A DNA stretch of 64,000 nt, taken from Hydrangea macrophylla. Its lineage: Eukaryota; Streptophyta; Magnoliopsida; Cornales; Hydrangeaceae. This document shows positions 22,128-33,173 of the stretch, piece by piece. The DNA is taken from positions 47,951,155-48,015,154 of the forward strand of contig CM066994.1 in the NCBI GenBank assembly GCA_033977485.1, given 5' to 3'. A program made the position numbers and the translations under genes. Under the pieces are notes generated by a model. That model searched no databases and was not told the origin of the DNA. It worked only from the letters and a program-made list of their open reading frames with translations. Within the stretch, counting starts at the first letter, position 1. The number at the start of each line of letters is the position of its first letter.

Positions 22128-23032
22128 ACCCCGAGCGCTCGAGAACCTTAGAGCGTTCGAGCCCCGAGCGCTCGATATATTTGGAGCGCTCGAGTACATC
22201 TTATGTTTGCATATAAATAACTTCAATGCATCTCTCATTTGTACGTTTTTAAAACAGAGTTTTTTAGAGAGTTAAACCAAAGAGCTATTCTTTAACATTG
22301 AGAGAGACTTTCTTCCATAAACACTCATCCATATACACCTCTACATTCACATACAAACATTGATCAAGCTCACACACACTCACATCTCCACATTCATGCA
22401 TACATTGTTGTTGAATTCAAGAGGAAGTACTGAAGGAAGTGGTCCAGAGATGATCTAGAAGAGTAGAAGTGCCTTTGAAGTTCTTTATTCTCAAGTTTTC
22501 AAGAATTCTCAACATACATACATGTTTTGATCATCTAAACACTATCCAAGTTTAAGTGAGTAAAGATCCTCACTTAGATATCTTTAGAAACAGTTTTTAC
22601 AAGTTTTTGCATACATGCATGTGTCTTAAAGCTTATTTACATTCTTGTATGTGAAGTTGTCTTAGAATCTGCTCACTGACAGACTCGAGTGCTCGTGTTC
22701 TTGAGCACTCGTGTTGACAGATCAATTGTGATCCTTGTGGTATAATTTTTAGATCAAAATATTTTATACATGTATGTACGAATCTAAGGTTATAATCTAT
22801 GATATATAGGCCTTGCATGTTCACCTAAGACACAAGCACACCAGTCTACTTGCTTAGTTGATGATCCATGTCTAAATCTGCATTTTATATGTGTATTATG
22901 TGCATTAGAATTAGTCCTTAGATTCTTATTAGAATTTTGGAATTGCAAGGGTGAGCGCTCACGCTTTCCTGAGCGCTCGCTCCAGAGGAGCGTTCGCGAG
23001 CTTAAGTGCTCGAGTAGACCTGAGCGCTCAAG
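22128..23032 (+). repeat. GAGCGCTCGAG palindromes in solo LTR C
   Basis: Four copies of GAGCGCTCGAG or near-copies precede the TATA box (22132-22196). Further copies lie at about 22682-22712 and 22953-23032, again one cluster before the promoter and one after the leader. Confidence 0.85.
22212..22219 (+). promoter_or_regulatory. TATA box of solo LTR C
   Basis: TATAAATA about 15 bp after the last upstream GAGCGCTCGAG, followed by a leader with ACACAC and CTCACA stretches up to the donor-like AAGTGAGT at 22554-22561. Confidence 0.6.
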
Positions 23033-23329
23033 TATACTGTAACTAGACTTTATACTTTATTCTTACAAACTATTATAATATGAAGACGACTTTTGTAATG
23101 CGCCTGTAATGATAGTGAGAATAATGAACGCGTAATAAGATCAAAACTTGCTTAATAAACATATTCTTCATCAACTTGTACTACACACACAAATACTTGT
23201 ACCTTGGTTTATCTTTTCGATATATGAGAATCGTCGTAGTACAGTCTGGGTATCATCATGTTGATCATTGTTGGTGTCTTTTCGTACGAGTCAGTATCGG
23301 GATTGATGGACGCTTGTGATTAGGTATTA

Positions 23330-23575
23330 GTGATATAGTCGGTTGTTAAGGCATGATACTATCTTGATGTACCGATAGTGATCAAGCGATTGTTAAGGCA
23401 TGTATAGTATAATATTTACTCGGATGTTAAGGCATGTTATGACGGGTCTTTGACCTTGAATATCTTGGTTGAGTCGGCTGTTAAGGCATGATACTATCTT
23501 GATGCACCGAGGGTGATCAAGCGGCTATTAAGGCATGTATAGTATACTCATCAAGCAGTTGATAAGGCATGTATA
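23330..23575 (+). repeat. Diverged tandem repeats in solo LTR C
   Basis: About five to six units built around GTTAAGGCATG (with ATACTATCTTGATG and ATCAAGCG phrases), roughly 40-60 bp each, inside the putative LTR intron. Confidence 0.75.
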
Positions 23576-23858
23576 TTATAAAACCAACGGCTATGTCAGA
23601 TTTGCAAGAAAGAGAACTTGATTGGGTTTGAGTTAGCGATTGAGTTACTTGTTGTCCAATTCTTTCTATTGTAAGTTGTGAAGATTGATTGAGTTTGAGT
23701 TCCTTGTCTTATTTCAATTGGTCAGAACTTCTTAATAAGATACGAAGACGTTCATAAGCTGAATAAGAATAATGTACCTTGTTGTTTTCTTAACTGTTAC
23801 TAACGGTGCTTTGTGAGGCTTTATGCTCACTCACTTACATTCAAGCTGACGACGTTTT

Positions 23859-24032
23859 ATGCCGCTGGACCTTCCCTGTCCAGCTATTCCAGATTTAGCA
23901 GGTGGCGTCCAGCCTGAAGGCGATTATCGCAATGACGAGTACGCCGCTAAGGGGTTTACTGTGGAGGGCTACTATGTAGAAGAGTACACTGGAGACGATC
24001 ACTACAGTGCTAGCTATGGCTTTTCCAGTTGA
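23859..24032 (+). CDS. Putative 57-residue LTR-encoded protein (solo LTR C)
   Basis: The ATG lies in the conserved box TTTTATGCCGCTGGAC. The frame runs MPLDLPCPAIPDLAGG, then GDYRNDEYAAKGF, EGYYVEEYTGDDHYSASYGFSS and a TGA at 24030-24032. It is acidic and tyrosine-rich. The homologous places in LTRs A (6667-6849) and D (55374-55445) also give short Tyr/Asp/Gly frames ending at the equivalent stop, and LTR B opens a 53-codon frame at the same ATG. I know of no described product here. It may be a real small protein, an N-terminal exon fragment, or a chance frame; a solo LTR cannot itself be an active element. Confidence 0.4.
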   Translation: MPLDLPCPAIPDLAGGVQPEGDYRNDEYAAKGFTVEGYYVEEYTGDDHYSASYGFSS

Positions 24033-24477
24033 AGACTATGTTCCCTTAGTCTTCTGTTATCTTTCCTTTTATGATGTAATAATTTAGATGTTGTTGGATT
24101 TTAGTGACACGGGATGTCACGAGACTACTTCTTTTATTTATGTTTCTTTTGGATTATGACTGGGCCTGTAATATAATGTTAACTTATGACTGATAATTTT
24201 TAGTAGCTATGTTGCGTTTGAATTAGACACATGTCCATTATTACTATTATGCATCCTGTTATTATTATATTGAGGACAATCAGGTGATCTCCAACCAGTT
24301 ATGTGTCCTTGGATCCAAAAAGGAAATTTTGAATTTTTCCTATTTTTGGTCTACTCCGGGGCATGACGTTAACTGCATCCTAAGATGTAAAGTATTGACA
24401 TACGCGCGATGAGTTATTTATATGCATGTATGTTATGGCTGTGATTACTCACTAGCTTTCCCAATCTGACATTGTTT

Positions 24478-24639
24478 ATGCCCTGGACATTCAAATATCC
24501 AGATTCTTCAGGAATTAGCTACTATAAAGTTGGATACTTGGAAGAGGTGCTAAGGAGCATAGGATGGATAGAGTCAGCCAGAAGATCGTTGCTGTCGTCT
24601 AGTTTAGTAGTAGCCGGATATGTTCTATCAATTTGTTGA
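24478..24639 (+). CDS. Putative 53-residue LTR-encoded frame (LTR B)
   Basis: Opens at the ATG of GTTTATGCCCTGGACATT (MPWTFKYPDSSGISYYKVGY...) and ends with a TGA at 24637-24639. The start context is shared with LTRs A, C and D. The C-terminal part is less acidic than in A and C, perhaps after a frame change. LTR B is old and truncated, so present expression is unlikely. Confidence 0.25.
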   Translation: MPWTFKYPDSSGISYYKVGYLEEVLRSIGWIESARRSLLSSSLVVAGYVLSIC

Positions 24640-24899
24640 TCTCGTATTCGTTTCCGCTATAACCATTAAAGTTTTTAGTTTTTAGTTGTCAGATTGAGGC
24701 CACATAGGCTAGTGTTTTGTGAGCTTTCGTTGTTATTCACTAAATATCAAATTATGATTTTGGTTAGCCTTTCCTTGAGATTACTTTATGTTATGGTTTT
24801 ATATAGAGGACAAGACGTACGGTTATCAAACTCGTCACGGCTTCCGGGTCTAAAAAAGAATTCATATTTTCCAGATTTTTGCTACTTCGGGGCATAACA

Positions 24900-24960
24900 C
24901 TCCTGGGGCAGCCCCTTGTTTCTTGTCATTTCCTTTTATTCTAGTTTATATCTAACCTTC

Positions 24961-24997
<37 letters not shown>

Positions 24998-25700
24998 ACC
25001 CACCCACCCAAAAAAAAAAAAAAACAAACAAGCAGATAAAGGATAAATCAATTACATCTTGTGTTAGAATTTTTTTCTCACTATATAAGATTGTTTATGT
25101 TTTATAATTTTTTAGTAACAATAAGACTATTAAGCCCCGTTTAATAAAACTAAAAATAAAACATTGATTTTTTAAAGCTAAAAATTTTTAAGTTACTGAA
25201 TTTAGCGTACTGAAAATTGTACTGTACTTAAAGTTTTCAACATGATTTTCAGTAGAGTTTTATTATTTAAAAATATCAATAAATTTTTTGATTACTTTTT
25301 CAGTTAGTGGTGAATTTTTATTCATTGTCAAACAAACTATAGTAATGTGCAAAAGGTTTTCAGAACTTAAGGTTGTCACCATTTTTGCTCATTATTTCAA
25401 TTTTTTATGTTTTGCAGCATTTGTAATTATTCAATAATTTCTACTCTCATGTACAATTTAAAAAAAAAAACATAGTTTGGGAACATTATGGTAACTATTT
25501 AACTTCAATTTATTTCCTTAACTTTCTAAACATTTATCCAATAATTTTGTTGGTTTATATTAGGTAAAAATCTGTGTTAATCAATATAAATGCTGCTTTT
25601 TGGGGGAAAAAAAATAAGAGCAACCCCATGTCAGTAAGCTTAACATGGAAAGAAGTCATACTGAATAGTCACATCAAGAAAATCCATGAAAATGAAACTT
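24900..25700. other. Intergenic stretch with a 36-base C homopolymer
   Basis: From 24962 to 24997 there are 36 consecutive C, then ACCCACCCACCCA and a run of about 15 A. Beyond 25135 the DNA is AT-rich and begins GCCCCGTTTAATAAAACT, reminiscent of a MITE end, but no partner end was found. No gene is recognised. Confidence 0.7.
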
Positions 25701-26480
25701 TTAATTGTTGGGGAAGGCTGTGATACAGAAAGGCTGTTTTGGCCGCATGGAAAGGTGTGGTGCGGACACACCCCCACCCTTGGATTGGTTTACTTTAAAT
25801 CCTAGCCCTATGTTCAAACCACTTGTTTTGTTTTCAAACCACACACCCCCACCTTTGTAATTGGTAACCAGTCATATTTAGCTTTTCAAACCCACTTGTT
25901 TTGGTTTACCTTTTGATTAAACATCATTGTTTAATCTTGGGTTCCACTGCATTGGTCAATAGGATGCTTGGGTGAGCATTGGTGAACCATATTTTGGGTG
26001 AGCAAAAGTATTTTCGTTGTGATATAGTAGTAATAATGCTAGGTGTACGCACTTTTATACACACTTTTTGACACACTGCTTCAAATGTTTGTATCCTATG
26101 CTGTGTAAGTGGTGCACAGAAAAGTGTGAAAAATTCAAACAGCATAAGGTACATGTATTTAAAGCATAGTGTGTTTCTTTTCTTTATTTCCTTTTTTTTT
26201 CAAAAGAAAATTTAAGTTATCTTTCATCAAATAAGGTTTCTTCTTCAAAAACTTAAAAATTAAAAAGTTGGAGTGTTAAGTTTTACTCACTTTCTACCCA
26301 AACTTTCTGTTAATAAGTATTTTTATATTGTCTATCTACTCCCAAATGCAAGTCGAAATTCACTTTTTTTTTCTTTTTCTTTTTTTTTTATGGGAAATGA
26401 CCTAAATGTGTATATTTAAAATTTGAATTATTTTAAAATTTCTATGTTACATCTCAGGGATTTCGAACTTATAATCCTAA

Positions 26481-26789
26481 GGCTTTGTTTGGTTCATTAA
26501 TTTAGTAAGGAAAAAGAAAAGAAAACATAGAAGAAAGTATTTTCCTTTATTTGGTTAATAATAAAAACAATGAGGAAAATATGAAAGAAAAGAAAATAAG
26601 TTGAGACATAAATTATACACTTTGAATTTTGTAATTCGTTTTCCTTGCTTTTTTCTTGCTTTATAAATATATTTTATTTTATTTTTTTTAATGTTGTTTA
26701 AGCATGGAGTGTACGAAAAACACAAATAGATTAGTTTTTCTTTTTTTTTCTTTACTTTTTCTTCGATAATCCACAAACCAAACAAAACC
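26481..26789. mobile_element. Tourist-like (PIF/Harbinger) MITE, left arm
   Basis: Ends GGCTTTGTTTGGTT and, in reverse complement, GGTTTTGTTTGGTT, with TAA on both sides (26478-26480 and 26790-26792). The interior is AT-rich. A homologous copy occupies the matching place in the right arm, so it pre-dates or was copied with the arms. Confidence 0.8.
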
Positions 26790-26991
26790 TAACAGCTATA
26801 ACAATTTTGGTACATGTAGTGTCATATGCGTCACTACACATTATATTACTCTAACTAGATTTTACTTTTAAAAAATTATTGCTTTTCCTATGTTAGAAGT
26901 TCCCTTGTCAAAATAATTTTAATGCGTCAAAAATTCATGAGTATGGTATCAGTGACAAAACTATTCGATAACTCGTGCTATGCAAGGGGTT

Positions 26992-27238
26992 GATTAAAAA
27001 ATTCTGTACCCTTGTTGTTCCATGATTAAGAAATTCTGTACCCTTATTGTTCCATGATCAAATAAATTATGTACCCTTATTGTTCCATGATTAAGAAATA
27101 TTGTACCCTTCGTGTTCCATGATTAAGAAATTCTGTACCCTTATTGTTCCGTGATTAAGAAATATTGTACCCTTATTGTTCTATGATTAAGAAATATTGT
27201 ACCCTTCTTGTTCTATGATTAAGAAATTTTGTACCCTT
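26992..27238 (+). repeat. 32-bp minisatellite at inner end of left arm
   Basis: Eight units of the type GATTAAGAAATTCTGTACCC+TTATTGTTCCAT, differing at a few bases. The mirrored array is at 35433-35684. Confidence 0.92.
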
Positions 27239-27967
27239 TAGTATCCTGGTGAGGACGAATCGTTTTGTAATCGAATCGTTAATTTAATTTGTTTCGTTAA
27301 GGAACTTGTAATAGAATTAGATAATAGCTGGTAAAGGGAATTTGGAGAATAGAAGCTCTGGATGTGTTTTGAAACATTATAATATATCGCGTATATCTTT
27401 TGATATGTTGGAGTTATGAAAGAACTCATGAGTTTGGATTTAAGTACGTAAAGGAGTCGATAGTTTATGTTTATTCAAGACTTGTAACAATATTGAGATT
27501 TGTACCAAACATATCCTTAACGTGTTCAGTAAACGTTTTCCTTCAAGTGACATGTTGTTACATATGTTTAAATAACTTTCATAAAGTTTTGGAAGAAACG
27601 GAATTGGATAGGATACTTTTTGTCGCATCGAAAGTTGGATAGAAACAAGTGGTTTTGCTGTCAAAGGACTTTCGAGCGGTCGAAGAGCGGTCGAAGGGAC
27701 CCATTCGACCAGTCGAGTGCCCCTCTGTTTGAAACTTCAGCAAATGCACCTGGTCGATGGGACTTTCGACCGGTCGAGAGGGACTTTCGACCGGTCAATG
27801 TGTATTCCAATCCGCTTTCATTATATAAATCATTCCCCAAACAAGTTTCTTCATCCAAATCTGTGCATACCGACTTTCCCTTGGATCTCCGCGTACCATC
27901 CATTGGAATTTACGCTGTTAGAAAACAAACAAAAATTAATAAATGACAAGTATGCCTGTAATATGGA
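27239..27967 (+). other. LTR-like promoter fragment inside the Mutator-like element
   Basis: Contains GACTTTCGACCGGTCGAG-type palindromes (27664-27800), closely followed by TATATAAATC at about 27824, the layout seen in the LTRs here. No LTR termini or flanking repeats were found. No gene. Confidence 0.45.
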
Positions 27968-27972
27968 CTATG

Positions 27973-28608
27973 TGATACGAACCCCGCCAACAATGTGACG
28001 AAACCCGTAACATGATTAATGCCTCGGACCGTTCTACTGTCAGATTCAAATGGAAACCGCGACCCAACACCTATAACAGATGCGAACCTTGGTATAAAGG
28101 ATGAAGACGCCACAATCAAGGATGGAAAACTTGATTGATAAGTCCAGGTATGAACACCACAGAGTAAATTTGATAAGTTCGAATAGTTATTCAAAGAACC
28201 AAAGAGAAAACTCTCACAATATTATTAATGATCAAAAAACTGAATATTACAAACCCTAAACTGTTTAAATAGCTGAGGCTTACGGTTGGGCCCTATAAGC
28301 CTACGAAATATTATGGCCCAATATAATTCACCCCAAAACTAAAATAAAAAACAAACTAACAAATATGAAAAGTTCCTAAGTTGGCATGCAAGCCTATAAT
28401 TTATTCTAGAGCTTGAATCATGGACACCCAGCCTTGTGGATCACTAGTATCCTCCTTTGGGCCACAAAGATTAGTCTCAACCCAAATTTGTTGAACCAGC
28501 CCATTGAGATTGTCTTTGAACCATTTTACTCGCACCCTTGTAACTGGACCAATTGGCACGTGGTTCGGGTCCGCATTCCACCTTGTACTAGCCGCCATGT
28601 TCTCATCA
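27973..28608 (-). repeat. 3' LTR of the CRM-type element
   Basis: On the minus strand it starts TGATGAGAACATGG at 28608, right after the polypurine tract, and ends GGTTCGTATCA at 27973. It carries the last ~65 codons of pol. Confidence 0.95.
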
Positions 28609-29036
28609 TTCCCCTCCTCTTGAAAAGGATTTGTCCTCAAATCGTCACCTACATCAAAAGGAGATAAATCAGCAACATTGAAAGTAGTACTAACATTATA
28701 CTCACCAGGCAACTCTAGCTTGTAGGCATTATCATTGATGCGCTTGAGAACTTGAAAAGGACCATCGCCTCGGGGAAACAATTTAGAACGCCTTTGTGCA
28801 GGAAATCTTTCTTTTCGCATGTGTACCCAAACCCAATCTCCGGGTTCAAAGATGATATTGCGTCGCCCTTTGTTAGCTTGCGTTGCATATTGCTCCGTTC
28901 TTCGCTCAATATTGAGCCTTGCTTTCTCATGAATCTGCTTAACAAAATCTGCTTTCTTTTTGCCATCTAAATTAACACGCTCAGTAACAGGTAAAGGAGA
29001 TAAATCCAAAGGAGTTAAAGGATTAAAACCATACAC
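28401..29036 (-). pseudogene. Integrase C-terminus and tail of CRM-type element
   Basis: Reads YGFNPLTPLDLSPLP, FEPGDWVWVHMRKERFPAQR, FNVADLSPFDVGDDLRTNPF and, in the LTR, PIGPVTRVRVKWFKDNLNGL to ...SMIQALE. CRM elements have such a tail in place of a classical chromodomain; it is thought to direct some of them to centromeric chromatin. The other LTR has RARAKR where this one has RVRVKW, so the basic motif is altered in the copy that is actually part of pol. Confidence 0.85.
28609..28623 (-). promoter_or_regulatory. Polypurine tract of the CRM-type element
   Basis: The minus strand reads AAGAGGAGGGGAA next to the 3' LTR, preceded by GAGGACAAATCC, a good plus-strand primer site. Confidence 0.88.
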
Positions 29037-29107
29037 AATTTCAAAGGGTGAAAATTTAGTAGCAGAATGGAGGTACGATTATAAGCAAACTCAACATGTG
29101 GTAAACA

Positions 29108-30106
29108 TCATTCCCATGTTTTGATGTTCTTTTTAATAATAGCCCTTAACAAAGTAGATAAAGTCCTATTTACTACTTCAGTTTGACCATCAGTTTGTGG
29201 ATGACAAGTAGTAGAAAATAATAACTTAGTCCCCAACTTACACCACAAGGTCTTCCAAAAGTAACTCAAGAACTTAACATCTCTACCTGAAACAATGGTT
29301 CTAGGCATACCAGGTAATCTCACAATCTCCTTAAAGAACAAATTAGCAACATGTGAAGCATCATCAGTTTTGTGACATGGAATAAAATGTGCCATCTTGG
29401 AAAATCTATCCACAACCACAAAAATTGAGTCTCGACCGTGTTTAGTCCTAGGTAAACCTAACACAAAATCCATTGAAATATCAATCCATGGTTCACTAGG
29501 AATTGGAAGAGGTGTGTATAAGCCATGGGGTTGTACTCTAGATTTCGCTCGCCTACATGTGACACATCTACCACAAATCCTCTCAACATCTTGTTTCATG
29601 CGTGGCCAATAGAAGTGTTCTTGCAAAACGGCTAATGTTTTAACTACCCCAAAATGTCCCATTAACCCTCCCCCATGTGACTCTCTCACAAGCAACTCTC
29701 TCACAGAACAATTTGGAATGCACAATTCATTTTCTCGAAATAAAAACCCCTCATGCCTATAAAATTTATTATGGGCAATTTTTTCACAAGATTCAAACTC
29801 TTCACTAAAATCTAGGTCTAAAGGATACAATTCTTTAATATGCTCAAAACCAAGAATCTTAGCATCAAGAGTGGAGATTAGAATGTACCTTCGAGAAAAT
29901 GCATCGGCAACGATGTTCTCCTTACCTTGTTTATATCGTATGACGTATGGAAATGTCTCAATGAATTCAACCCATCGTGCATGTCTCTTGTTCAGCTTGT
30001 GTTGGACTTTAAGGTGCTTTAAAGACTCATGATCGGTGTGAATCACGAACTCTTCTGGCCACAAGTAATGCTGCCATGTCTCCAAAGCTCGAACCAATGC
30101 GTACAT
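29108..30106 (-). pseudogene. RNase H (part) and integrase of CRM-type element
   Basis: The frame starts in RNase H ([33 protein letters not shown]). Integrase follows with the HHCC region (H..GGLMGHFG ... [12 protein letters not shown]) and catalytic Asp in [10 protein letters not shown]. The second catalytic Asp is replaced: VSGRDVKF is present where VSDRD is usual (about 29283-29306). The Glu remains in [16 protein letters not shown]-type stop after NIKTWE (29108) separates it from the C-terminal part. So the integrase carries both a nonsense break and an active-site loss. Confidence 0.9.
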
Positions 30107-32202
30107 CTCTTTGTCATAAGTGGGATAGTTTAAGGCAGCCCCACTTAACTTCTCACTAAAATATGCAATTAGTCATCCTTCTTGCATAAGCACAGCGCCA
30201 ATACCTAATCCTGAAGCATCAAATTCAATTTCAAAAGTTTTTGTATAGTTAGGTAAGCAAGTAAAGGTGCATGAGTTAATTTTTCCTTGAGTAATTGAAA
30301 TGCCTTCTCTTGCTCTTCCCCCCATTTGAACCCAACATTTTTCTTGATGACTTCGGTTATTGGTGCAGCTATACTACTGAAGTCTTTCACGAACCTTCTG
30401 TAAAAACTAGCAAGTCCATGAAAACTTCGCACATTACTTACACTAGATGGGCTTGGCCATTCTTGGATAGCACGAATCTTTTCTTCATCAACCTGTATTC
30501 CTTGTGCACACACAACAAAACCAAGAAACACAAGCTTATCGGTGCAAAAAGTGCACTTCTTTAGGTTAGCAAACAACTCTTCTTTTCTAAGTACATCTAA
30601 CACAAGTTTTAAATGCTTCAAATGCTCTTCCAAGTTTTTGCTATAAATAAGGATATCATCAAAATAAACAACCACAAATTTTCCAATGAAATCACGCAAA
30701 ATATGGTTCATCAATCTCATGAAAGTACTAGGAGCATTAGTTAATCCAAAAGGCATAACTAACCATTCATACAAACCATATTTGGTTTTAAATGCAGTTT
30801 TCCATTCATCACCTTCCTTCATTCTAATTTGATGATACCCACTTTTCAAATCAATCTTAGAAAATATACAAGAACCATGCAACTCATCTAACATATCATC
30901 TAAATGAGGAATAGGGTGTCGATACTTTACCATTATGTTGTTGACGGCTCGGCAATCAACGCACATTCTCCACGTCCCATCCTTCTTAGGAAACAAAATC
31001 ATCGGAACGGCGCATGGACTCATACTTTCTCTTACGTACCCCTTTTCCATCAACTCACTGACCTGCTTTTGTAGCTCCTTTGTCTCCTCGGGATTGCTTC
31101 TATAGGCTGGTCGGTTTGGAATGGTAGCACCGGGCACGAAATCAATTTGATGTTCAATCCCTCGAATGGGGGGTAAACCATGTGGAATCTCCTCAGGAAA
31201 GACATCACCAAACTTCTGCAAAAGAGAAACAACAGAATTAGGCAAAGATGAGTCAATTGGGTTAGTGTTTAAAAATGCCTCTTTGTACAAAAGTACAATC
31301 ATAGGCTGATTTGAAAACAACGCTCGTTTGATTTCACTCGCTTTTGCATAAAAATTCTTTTGGTTTCCCTCTAATTTTCCCTCAATGGCTGCATTTTTCT
31401 TTTCTTTTTCTCTCTCAATTTTCTCACTCCTTTTCTTTTGTTCACTCGCTTTCTTTTGATCACTCTCCTTTTGCAACCTCACTTGATCTTCATAAACTTG
31501 CTTCGGTGTCAAAGGCACTAAGGTGATTGTCCTTTGATTAAGCATGAATGAGTATTTATTTGTGAAACCATCATGCTTAACACATCGATCAAATTGCCAT
31601 GGCCTCCCTAACAACAAGTGTCCAGCTTGCATCGGAACCACATCTCTCAAAACTTCATCTTCATATTTCCCAATACAAAAAGGAACTAATGCTTGTTTAG
31701 TCACCCTTACTTCTCCACTATCATTGAGCCATTGCAATTTATAAGGCCGTGGATGCTTTATTGTTGGCAGCCCTAATTTCTCCACCAGAGTTGTGCTAGC
31801 AACGTTAGTGCAACTCCCCCCATCGATGATCACACTACACACCTTATCTTTGACATGACATCTCGTATGAAAAATGTTCTCCCGTTGCGCCTCATCATCT
31901 TCTTTAACTTGCATATTTAGAGATGTCCTTGCCACTAACAAATCCCCTTGGGCAGCGTACTCTTCATCATCGGCATCCTCCAACGGTGGCACAGATTCGT
32001 TGTCATCTTCATCTTCGGTTTCAATCTCACCATTATCTCGTAACACCATAACTCTCTTGTTCGGACATTGGCTAGCTATGTGTCCCCTACCTTGGCACTT
32101 AAAACACTTAATATCACGGTTCTGAGAAGTAGACGAATCGGATTTACCTTGATTTCTATGGCTGGCCACCTTTTGTTTTTGCTCAGTTTTTGGCTTCACC
32201 AA
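30107..32202 (-). pseudogene. Zinc knuckle, protease, RT and start of RNase H, CRM-type element
   Basis: Begins with the gag zinc knuckle CFKCQGRGHIASQC (~32070-32110). Protease has VIIDGGSCTNVAS near 31800, the DGG form usual in this lineage. RT blocks are MRMCVDCRAVNNI-like, FSKIDLKSGYHQ, MPFGLTNAPSTF and catalytic VVYFDDILIYS (30640-30680). The last open codon is near 30205; a frameshift and stops between 30107 and 30204 remove the first part of RNase H. The long linker is Lys/Glu-rich (EKKNAAIEGKLEGN). Confidence 0.9.
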
Positions 32203-33173
32203 AGGCTGCTTCTCATCTCTTTTCCAATTATTTGGTTTTCAAGAAGATGTATTGGAATTTTGGCTTGGATTTTGGCTTGGACGTGTGCTGCTGCCCTCCT
32301 CTTGAGTTGATTCTCAATTTTAATAGCCATGTGTACCATATCCTCCAATTCAACATAGTGTTGCAATTCCACTGCATTGGAAATTTCCCGATTCAACCCA
32401 ACTAAGAATCTAGCCATTGTAGCCTCTCGATCTTCCTCTACATTCGCTCGAATCATAGCAACTTCCATCTCCTTATAATATTCTTCTACACTCCTATTAC
32501 CTTGCCTCAAATTTTGCAACCTGTTATACAACTCCCGATAGTAGTAGCTTGGAATGAACCGCTTCCTCATAACAGTTTTCATCTCCTCCCATGTCTCTAT
32601 TGGATGCTCCCTATTTCTCCTCCTATTTAGTACCAATTGACCCCACCAAATAATAGCATAATCGGAAAATTCAATGGCAGCAAGTTTTACTTTCTTAATC
32701 TCGAAGTAATTATGGCAATCGAATACTAATTCCACCTTCTTTTCCCATTCAAGATATGCTTCCGGATCAGTCTTTCCTTGAAACGAAGGAATCTTCATCT
32801 TAATACTACCCAAATTATTATCTTCCCAATTCCTAGCTTCTCTAAACCTAACTTCTCTACCCCGACCGCCATATCTCCTATGATTATCTATTGACTCCCG
32901 ATCATTTTCTTCATCAAAGTCTTCCCCAAAATACTCCTCATCTTCAACTCTCACTTGCCTTGGTTGAACTCTCTCCCCTCTTTATACATTATGAACATTT
33001 TGTTGTTGCCTCTGTGGTGTACCCTCTTCAACTCTATCCAATCTCTCATGTATCGATTCCAATTCTGCCCTCATCATCCGCCTCATCTCCCCCACTAAAA
33101 CTTGCATTTGTAGATTCGTAACAACCGGCTGTTGAGCCTCTTCATTTGTGACTCTTCCCTGATCTTGAGCCAT
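32196..33173 (-). pseudogene. gag: gag of CRM-type element
   Basis: Likely start at 33173 (MAQDQGRVTNEEAQQ), running to a TAA at 32982-32984 after 63 codons, then continuing in frame from EDEEYFGEDFDEEND. The core gag motifs KMKIPSFQGKTDPEAYLEW and FSDYAIIWWGQL are clear at 32640-32800. A frameshift near 32235 ends the frame just before the zinc knuckle, which is read in the next frame. Confidence 0.88.

Larger units (their letters stand above)
21971..24368 (+). repeat. Tekay-type solo LTR C (2398 bp)
   Basis: Begins TGTAACACTTGC and ends CTCCGGGGCATGACG (terminal CA changed to CG). The flanking 5 bp are identical: TTAAC at 21966-21970 and 24369-24373. With no primer site or internal region on either side, this is a solo LTR left by LTR-LTR recombination. 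Confidence 0.95.
20022..24899 (+). repeat. Tekay-type LTR B, 5'-truncated and twice interrupted
   Basis: It has donor-like GTGAGTATTC (20318), a region of diverged ~30-bp repeats built on TATGTTGTACC (20530-20900), the box GTTTATGCCCTGGACATTC (24473-24491), and the end CGGGGCATAACA at 24899, like the other Tekay LTRs. Its left part is cut by the minus-strand LTR at 20021. A hAT MITE and solo LTR C sit inside it. Reading continues across C: sequence before 21971 and after 24368 joins after removing one TTAAC. Confidence 0.75.
25710..27238 (+). repeat. Left terminal inverted repeat of the Mutator-like element
   Basis: 1.53 kb arm. It shares with the right arm the GGCCGCATGGAAAGGTGTGG block (25741-25760), a MITE and a terminal 32-bp tandem array. 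Its inner end is abrupt at 27238. Confidence 0.85.

Noticed and set aside
25924..26154. Similar open frames at 25924 (minus) and 36538 (plus) as a conserved protein pair
   Set aside because: They are the same segment of the two inverted arms; the frame is not preserved between arms.
26992..27238. Regular 32-bp repeats resembling a CRISPR array
   Set aside because: Units are contiguous without unique spacers, mirrored in the other arm, and the DNA is plant nuclear.
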